From: an uncultured Saprospirales bacterium
Lineage (GTDB): Bacteria > Bacteroidota > Bacteroidia > Chitinophagales > Saprospiraceae
Direction: 5' to 3'
Assembly (NCBI GenBank): GCA_937864265.1
Contig: CALMIR010000132.1
Span: forward strand, 1 to 39,825
Length of the DNA: 39,825 nucleotides
This document shows positions 35,274-39,825 of the stretch, piece by piece; position 1 is the stretch's first letter; each line of letters begins with the position of its first letter. A program made the translations under genes and the position numbers. The notes under the pieces were generated by a model. That model saw only the letters and a program-made list of their open reading frames with translations. It was not told where the DNA came from and did no database searches.

Positions 35274-36968
35274 ATGGATCAATTTAAACTAAGTACCCTC
35301 GACCTGGGCATCATGGTTTTGTATGCGCTCTTCATCATTGCCTATGGTCTGTATCACGCCAAGCGTAAAAACTCCGAAGAATATTTTCTGGCGGGTCGCA
35401 ATATGATTTGGCCCATTGTAGGTATATCGCTCTTTGCGGCCAATATCTCCAGTTCTACTTTGGTGGGGTTAGCAGGCGATGCTTTTAAAACCAATACACA
35501 CGTTTACAATTACGAATGGCTGGCAGCTGTTGTGTTGGTTTTCTTTGCCGTCTTTTTCTTGCCTTTTTACCTGCGCTCTGGCGTTTATACCATGCCGGAG
35601 TACCTCGAACGCCGCTACGACAGCCGCTCCCGGTATTATTTTTCATTTATCACGGTGGTGGGTAATGTGCTGATTGATACGGCTGCTGCTTTGTATGTGG
35701 GCAATGTGATTTTAAAACTGCTGTTCCCAGGCATGCCAACTTGGGTGATCATTGTCGTGCTGGCATTTGCCGCTGCTGCCTATACCATTCCTGGGGGCTT
35801 GAATTCGGTGATCCAAACAGAAGTAGTGCAAGCCATCTTGTTGGTCATCGGTTCTTGTATCATTACCTATTTTGCTTTTTCAAAAGTAGGTGGATGGAAC
35901 GGCTTGATTGCTGGTTTGAACGAGAAAGCCGCAGCTGGCGCCTTTATTGACCCCAATACGGGAATTCGATTAGACAATGCTCGAGAGGTTCTAAGTCTAT
36001 TTCGATCGAAACACGACGAGTTCATGCCCTGGACGGGTTTGGTACTCGGTGCGCCTATCTTAGGATTTTATTTCTGGGCCAATAATCAGTTCATGGTGCA
36101 GCGGGTATTGGGCGCTAAAGACATCAACCACGGTCGTTGGGGCGCCTTGTTTGCCGGTTTGCTGAAGCTACCCGTTATTTTTATCATGGTCTTGCCGGGT
36201 ACCTGCGCTATATTGATGTATTCCGATATTGACCTCACCCCGCTGAACTATACCTTAGCAGACGGCTCTATTTGTACCAACCTGAAGGACTGCCCCAACG
36301 CGACTTATCCTATGCTCTTGTTCGATTTGTTGCCCAAGGGGATTTTGGGGCTTGTTTTGGCAGGCCTGTTGGCCGCCATGATGTCCAGCGTATCGGCAAC
36401 ATTCAATTCAGCTTCCACGCTCATTACGATGGATTTTGTGAAAAAAATGCGCCCAAACCTTACCAGCGAGCAGTTGGTGCGCGTAGGGCAAATATCTACC
36501 CTGGTTTTGGTGGTGTTGGCCTCTGCCTGGGCGCCTATGATTGAGTCTTGGAGTTCTTTGTGGAAATACCTACAGGAAATTTTGGCCTACATCGCTCCGC
36601 CTGTAGCCGCCACCTTTATTCTAGGGCTATTCTGGAAACGCGCCAATGGCACAGGCTCAATCGTCAGTTTACTCTTCGGTATGTTGTTTTCTGTCGTTTC
36701 CCTGCTGTCGCTGATTCCTGAATTGACGGAAATGCACTTTTTGCACCGCACCTTCCTCTTATTTGTACTCTGTACGGCAGTGAATATAGGTGTTAGCTTG
36801 GCTACCGCTCCGCCTCCAGGCGAACAAGTGCAGCAATATACTTGGCAAAAGGCCATGTTCACAGCAGAAACGGCTGAGTTGAAGGGCTTACCCTGGTATA
36901 AAAATTATCGAGTTCAGTCGGTAATTTTGCTGATTATCACGGCATTGGTACTGATTATGTTTTCTTAA
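35274..36968 (+). CDS. Sodium/solute symporter (SSS/SGLT family)
   Basis: A sodium-coupled transporter of the inner membrane with the LeuT-type fold, 564 residues and about 13-14 hydrophobic segments. Family features include DLGIMVLYALFIIAYGLY (TM1), EEYFLAGRNMIWPIVGISLF, ANISSSTLVGLAGDAF, MPEYLERRYDSRSRYYFS and AYTIPGGLNSVIQTEVVQ, and the later AAMMSSVSATFNSASTL carrying the serine-rich sodium-site segment. The resemblance is closest to sugar carriers of the SGLT type, but the substrate is not proven. The frame is open from 35100, yet that extension overlaps a terminator, so the ATG at 35274 is chosen. A second inverted repeat (AGCAGAATA at 35194-35202, TATTCTGCT at 35247-35255) sits between the terminator and the ATG. 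Confidence 0.9.
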   Translation: MDQFKLSTLDLGIMVLYALFIIAYGLYHAKRKNSEEYFLAGRNMIWPIVGISLFAANISSSTLVGLAGDAFKTNTHVYNYEWLAAVVLVFFAVFFLPFYLRSGVYTMPEYLERRYDSRSRYYFSFITVVGNVLIDTAAALYVGNVILKLLFPGMPTWVIIVVLAFAAAAYTIPGGLNSVIQTEVVQAILLVIGSCIITYFAFSKVGGWNGLIAGLNEKAAAGAFIDPNTGIRLDNAREVLSLFRSKHDEFMPWTGLVLGAPILGFYFWANNQFMVQRVLGAKDINHGRWGALFAGLLKLPVIFIMVLPGTCAILMYSDIDLTPLNYTLADGSICTNLKDCPNATYPMLLFDLLPKGILGLVLAGLLAAMMSSVSATFNSASTLITMDFVKKMRPNLTSEQLVRVGQISTLVLVVLASAWAPMIESWSSLWKYLQEILAYIAPPVAATFILGLFWKRANGTGSIVSLLFGMLFSVVSLLSLIPELTEMHFLHRTFLLFVLCTAVNIGVSLATAPPPGEQVQQYTWQKAMFTAETAELKGLPWYKNYRVQSVILLIITALVLIMFS

Positions 36969-36982
36969 AATACGATTTGCTT

Positions 36983-37017
36983 TACGTTTGCGAAGCTTTC
37001 GAAGCTTCGCAAACGTA
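36983..37017. terminator. Bidirectional terminator between convergent genes
   Basis: A perfect 16-bp inverted repeat around the core GCGAAGCTT with a three-base loop (TCG). It is flanked by TTT on the right and by AAA-containing sequence further out on the left. It lies 14 bases after the symporter stop and 8 bases from the end of the opposing gene. Confidence 0.8.
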
Positions 37018-37024
37018 TTTCCCT

Positions 37025-37924
37025 TCATCGCACCAAATTCAAAGCCCCCTCTTGTACTTGTTCCGTTTGGGTTAGTCGATTTTTACTCCTGAGCAACCAC
37101 ACATAAACCCCTTCGGGTGCTACTTTTCCCTTGATTGTACCGTCCCATCCTTCTTGAACCCCATCCCCTTCAAAAACCAGGCCGCCCCAACGGTCGTAAA
37201 CAGATAATTGGGTGTCCAGTAACCCGCAATTGTAATAGATATGAAATCGATCGTTGCGGCCGTCATCGTTAGGCGAAAAAGCATTGGGAACAAATACTGG
37301 GCAATCCACGTTGCCCGTATAATCCAGGGTATCATCCGTGATCAGGGTGGCGTTGTCCATAAATACATAGCCAAATAATAGTTGCTGGGTGTTGGGCACA
37401 TAAGCCTTGAACAGGATATAAGTATAGTTATCTTCCGCCCAAAAGTCAAAAGAATAGCTGCGCCAATCGCTGTGTTCAATGAGCGGGGTCTGTCCCAGAA
37501 AAGTTGTTTGTTCACAGCCTGCTTTTCCCAGCCATACTTCTATGCCCAAAGCAGCGCTATAATTCCCCAGTCCGTCACTCACCTCATCGGTATGCATGAG
37601 GTCGAAACGGAGTTGGTAGTATTGGCCGGGTAATATTGGTTGGGATAAAGATTGTCCAACGGCCTCTTCTTTCTCGACACTGCCATCCACTTCCGTTCTG
37701 GCGGATAGGCCAATATAGGTCAGCCCATCGGAGGGTGCGCTTTCGACCCCCCAACTATCGGGTTGGGTATCCACCGAACTTTTGATGCCGCAATTGACCC
37801 AAGGATCAGGAGGAGAACCAACCTGACTGGAACCTTCAAAGGAAGGATTGCTCAATAATTCCTGACCGACTGTATAGGAGAATTGAAAAGAAAGCAAAAA
37901 TACAATGATCAGCTTCCACTTCAT
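37025..37924 (-). CDS. Secreted carbohydrate-binding-like protein with gliding-associated C-terminal domain
   Basis: A 299-residue predicted T9SS cargo. The start at 37924 (MKWKLIIVFLLSFQFSYTVG) gives a clean signal peptide; in-frame ATGs at 37942 and 37951 are possible. The first ~180 residues (ELLSNPSFEG... through VFMDNATLI) look like a galactose-binding-type jelly roll, as in carbohydrate-binding modules, with NPSFEG near the start and GQYYQLRFDL in a central strand. The C-terminal ~90 residues (CPVFVPNAFSPNDDGRNDRF, YDRWGGLVFEG, ending ALNLVR) are the CHU_C/type B tail also seen on the two giant adhesins. No catalytic motif is visible, so a binding role is favoured. Confidence 0.82.
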   Translation of the reverse strand: MKWKLIIVFLLSFQFSYTVGQELLSNPSFEGSSQVGSPPDPWVNCGIKSSVDTQPDSWGVESAPSDGLTYIGLSARTEVDGSVEKEEAVGQSLSQPILPGQYYQLRFDLMHTDEVSDGLGNYSAALGIEVWLGKAGCEQTTFLGQTPLIEHSDWRSYSFDFWAEDNYTYILFKAYVPNTQQLLFGYVFMDNATLITDDTLDYTGNVDCPVFVPNAFSPNDDGRNDRFHIYYNCGLLDTQLSVYDRWGGLVFEGDGVQEGWDGTIKGKVAPEGVYVWLLRSKNRLTQTEQVQEGALNLVR

Positions 37925-37970
37925 CGCAAAAGGGTTTAGCATGTCGTACAATAGTTTTAGTTGTTGTTAG

Positions 37971-38196
37971 CTACCGCAGAAAAATTAACTTCCCAATTTT
38001 GTCCTAACCCTAGCGGGCTAAACGGTTCATTTTAAGTGTGTACGCTAGGGTTAGGACTTTGGTAAATTTGGAAGTAATTTTTTGCACACTACTTACTACC
38101 GCAGAAAAATTAACTTCCCAATTTTGTCCTAACCCTAGCGGGCTTTCAAGAGAGTCAACTCTGGTTAGGACTTTGAAAAGACGAGCCGCACACTAC
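37971..38196. repeat. Two tandem hairpin-bearing repeat units sharing 49 identical bases
   Basis: Identical 49-base segments occur at 37971-38019 and 38096-38144, 125 bases apart. In each unit GTCCTAACC inside this segment pairs with GGTTAGGAC downstream: a perfect 15-bp stem at 38001-38015 with 38043-38057, and at least 9 bp in the second unit. Each unit ends in GCACACTAC (38084-38092 and 38188-38196). The unit edges and internal dyads suggest a small non-autonomous or REP-like element family. Nothing in it looks coding. Confidence 0.8.
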
Positions 38197-38209
38197 GTAG
38201 GATAAATGT

Positions 38210-38249
38210 AAAAAAAAATCTCGAAGCAAATGGTATTTACCTCGAGATT
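38210..38249 (-). terminator. Intrinsic terminator of the CBS-domain remnant (minus strand)
   Basis: AATCTCGA (38217-38224) pairs with TCGAGATT (38242-38249). On the minus strand the hairpin is followed by nine T residues (38218 down to 38210). It lies about 48 bases past the stop of the CBS remnant and is the preserved end of that gene. Confidence 0.75.
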
Positions 38250-38296
38250 AAACGCCGATTTGTCGGCTATGCTATTTCAATGGTTTGTTCTTAAAT

Positions 38297-38448
38297 TTAG
38301 GCATGCTGGAAGTTGTTCCAGTATTCCTTGTGCTTTGGATACTCCTTGTGGAATTCGTACTTGAGTACATCGTGGGTGGTAATAATGCCCACCAACTCGC
38401 CTTGATCATTGACAATAGGCATTCCGTGAAAAGGTTTTCCAAAAAAAC
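38297..38448 (-). pseudogene. 3' remnant of a CBS-domain protein gene
   Basis: On the minus strand, in the frame ending with TAA at 38297-38299, the translation reads HGMPIVNDQGELVGIITTHD and continues for about 23 residues to NNFQHA. This is the end of a CBS domain (hydrophobic PIV, then LVGIIT.HDVL). The frame meets a stop just beyond the palindrome edge, and no CBS sequence continues upstream. A one-base loss may also exist: the adjacent frame reads EVFLENLF just before HGMPIV, which would fit a CBS helix better. The terminator is intact, so the gene lost its 5' part, probably through an insertion or deletion at the palindrome. Confidence 0.7.
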
Positions 38449-38496
38449 TTCGTAACTATTCAGCACGCTGCCGTGCTGAATAGTTACGAAAAACTT
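38443..38496. repeat. 38-bp palindrome flanked by 8-bp direct repeats
   Basis: TTCGTAACTATTCAGCACG (38449-38467) and its exact complement (38472-38490) are separated by CTGC. AAAAACTT occurs at both edges (38443-38450 and 38489-38496), so the element could be a 38-bp palindrome at 38451-38488 inside an 8-bp target duplication. It marks the exact break point of the CBS remnant. It may be the fused ends of a lost insertion sequence, or a REP-type element. Confidence 0.8.
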
Positions 38497-38715
38497 AAAA
38501 CCAATTTGGAGATAGAACCAATTTACACACCAATATCTTGCCAATGAGAGGTAGTACATTTAAATAATGAAAAAGGAAAACACTACCCAACATTGTTTAT
38601 GACGTTCATTGCCAGCAAAAGCCTGCAAAGCCATTTATGCGAGACCGTTTCTCAAAATAGAAAACTTCTAGAAAAGCATTAGAGCGGAAAGGCACAGTCT
38701 CGATGAACATTGGGC

Positions 38716-38750
38716 AAGTGTCGGTGTCTTTCAAAATCACACCGACACTT
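38716..38750. repeat. 12-bp perfect inverted repeat
   Basis: AAGTGTCGGTGT (38716-38727) and ACACCGACACTT (38739-38750) with an 11-base loop. No T-run follows on either strand, so it is not a clear terminator. Its role is unknown. Confidence 0.6.
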
Positions 38751-38968
38751 CTTAACAAGTGCAAAATTTTTACTTTGCCGGGCTTGGAATATTGAAAACC
38801 GGGTTGTATCTTGTTGCTGTATTTTCGCAATGGAACGGTTGTAGCCGACTCCAAATGTGTATAAACGTTTGTAATCGCTATACGCAGGTGAAGGTATATG
38901 TGGTGAAGTGTTTATGAGAATAGATGTATTTGATTGATTTTCAATTGTCTGCATTAACGGCCATCTGC

Positions 38969-39043
38969 TCCCAACAGTGTGGATTTAGACTCAATTAGCG
39001 GAGGCAAGGGAAAAAGTGTAAAGCGGATATTACATAGTTGGGT
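38969..39043. other. Integron attC-like inverted repeat (tentative)
   Basis: TCCCAAC at 38969-38975 and GTTGGGT at 39037-39043 form the outer arms of a 75-base imperfect dyad. The right arm fits the R' form GTTRRRY; the left misses the RYYYAAC form by its first base. The size is in the range of attC sites, and a gene starts 18 bases later. The inner L boxes are not clear, so this may be coincidence. Confidence 0.25.
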
Positions 39044-39061
39044 GTCATTAAAGAAAAAAAC

Positions 39062-39811
39062 ATGAAAAAAAATATCGAAATTTTATTACTTTTCATTGGG
39101 GTATCAGTAACTTTAACAGCCCAAAATGAAAACAACTTTGAAGAAGCATTCAACGAGTTGAAAGGTATGCTCGAAGACGAAAGACCAATAGATTATACAA
39201 AAGCTTTGTTTAGCGTGGAAAATGCTTGGCATAATGATACCCTTAGTTATTCTAAGTTTGAGAGAGAACTAAAAGATATAGCAATAACTTGTAGGGTGAT
39301 GATTGGGAACAAAGGAATACAAAACTATAAAACAGCAGGAAATTGGGCAATATTTATGTGGATGATGAAACCTGTTCCTGAAAATGACAACGAACCTTAT
39401 TCGTATAATTTTGAAGATTTCTTAGGCAGAAGTGACTATTCAAATACTTTTGTTACAAAATTAATGACAACACAAAAAGGAACCTGCCTTTCGTTACCTT
39501 TATTTTATAAGTGCTTAGCAAAGGAACTCGAAGTTGAGGCTAAATTAACCTTAGGTCCTTCACACGCATGGATAAGACACAAAGATGAAGAAGGTAAATG
39601 GGTCAATGTTGAATTGACAAGTGGACAGTTTCCTTCTGACGGATTGATGATGACAGAACTGGGTATTAAGACCGAGGCTGTAAAAAGTGGAGCATATTTC
39701 AAACCTTTATCAGAGATAGAAACCATTGCATTTTTACTAACAATTCTTGCTCAGGTTTATGAGGACAAAACGGGTGCAATTCAAAATGTCGCTTTAAGCT
39801 ACGGACTTTAG
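39062..39811 (+). CDS. Secreted transglutaminase-like (SirB1-type) protein
   Basis: A 249-residue protein. The ATG at 39062 begins MKKNIEILLLFIGVSVTLTAQ, a signal peptide; the upstream extension to 39038 is not needed. The central part has the transglutaminase-like Cys-His pattern: Cys142 in KGTCLSLPLFYKCLAKEL, His168 in GPSHAWIRH, and Asn182 or Glu184 in WVNVEL as the third residue. Similar domains occur in SirB1-like proteins, often joined to TPR repeats. Here the frame stops at 39811 soon after a short helix, so any TPR part is missing or lies in another frame beyond the window. Codon use is more AT-rich than in the genes to the left, suggesting transfer. The substrate is unknown. Confidence 0.75.
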   Translation: MKKNIEILLLFIGVSVTLTAQNENNFEEAFNELKGMLEDERPIDYTKALFSVENAWHNDTLSYSKFERELKDIAITCRVMIGNKGIQNYKTAGNWAIFMWMMKPVPENDNEPYSYNFEDFLGRSDYSNTFVTKLMTTQKGTCLSLPLFYKCLAKELEVEAKLTLGPSHAWIRHKDEEGKWVNVELTSGQFPSDGLMMTELGIKTEAVKSGAYFKPLSEIETIAFLLTILAQVYEDKTGAIQNVALSYGL

Positions 39812-39825
39812 GACATCTCTTATGG

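Larger units (their letters stand above)
38497..39061. other. AT-rich segment without a convincing gene
   Basis: About 565 bases, visibly richer in A and T than most of the window. Two overlapping minus-strand open frames (38606-38854, 82 residues; 38679-38954, 91 residues) exist. The first (containing VGVILKDTDTCPMF) looks more protein-like, but no domain is recognisable, and I do not call either. A 12-bp inverted repeat is at 38716-38750 and an attC-like dyad at 38969-39043. A CCCAACA(T/G)TGT word occurs at 38586-38595 and 38970-38980. Confidence 0.5.

Noticed and set aside
38272-38559. Minus-strand 95-residue open frame over the CBS remnant
   Set aside because: The CBS domain is read in a different frame of the same strand. 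This frame crosses the palindrome and is a shadow, apart from a short EVFLENLF piece that may reflect a frameshift.
38606-38954. Two overlapping minus-strand open frames of 82 and 91 residues in the AT-rich segment
   Set aside because: They overlap in different frames and neither shows a domain. They may belong to a repeated cassette, but I cannot support a gene call.

Overview
The window reads as chromosomal DNA of a member of the Bacteroidota, most likely a Saprospiria-type gliding or filamentous bacterium (inference). The evidence is five predicted type IX secretion (T9SS) cargo proteins, two with type A tails and three with gliding-motility-associated (CHU_C/type B) tails. There is also a GYDIA-family GHMP kinase, several TAnnTTTG promoter elements typical of Bacteroidota, and almost no Shine-Dalgarno sequences. 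I see no rRNA, tRNA, CRISPR array or intact transposase.

Region 1 (1-7.9 kb) is mostly housekeeping and envelope: the tail of an unidentified gene, a lytic transglycosylase, a 41-residue membrane peptide, alpha-glucan phosphorylase (glgP), a GHMP kinase with no ordinary start codon, an OmpA-like lipoprotein, and a convergent subtilisin-like lipoprotein protease. Region 2 (8.0-12.0 kb) holds two adjacent secreted beta-propeller proteins with T9SS tails. Region 3 (12.0-15.1 kb) is a compact operon of a DUF368 polyprenyl-phosphate transporter, shikimate dehydrogenase (aroE) and proline dehydrogenase.

Region 4 (15.1-33.5 kb) is the centrepiece: two tandem, paralogous giant surface proteins of about 2,297 and 3,578 residues. 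Their cores are 20 and 38 copies of a ~70-residue module that keeps one cysteine pair per copy. Both show a three-module (about 630 bp) higher-order register, and both end in the same tail: four PKD-like modules, one SprB-type repeat, and a gliding-associated C-terminal domain. Only the repeat number and the N-terminal head differ, so they look like a duplicated adhesin pair.

Region 5 (33.5-37.9 kb) starts with a 100-bp tandem array and two covarying hairpins. Next come a bacterial pentameric ligand-gated ion channel homologue and a divergent sodium/solute symporter. The symporter is preceded by a structured leader with mutually exclusive hairpins and an intrinsic terminator, a candidate riboswitch or attenuator. 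A small gliding-associated CTD protein follows.

Region 6 (37.9-39.8 kb) is a mosaic: duplicated hairpin repeats, a truncated CBS-domain gene cut at a 38-bp palindrome with matching 8-bp flanks, an AT-rich segment with an attC-like inverted repeat, and a transglutaminase-like secreted protein. It looks like a site of past insertions.
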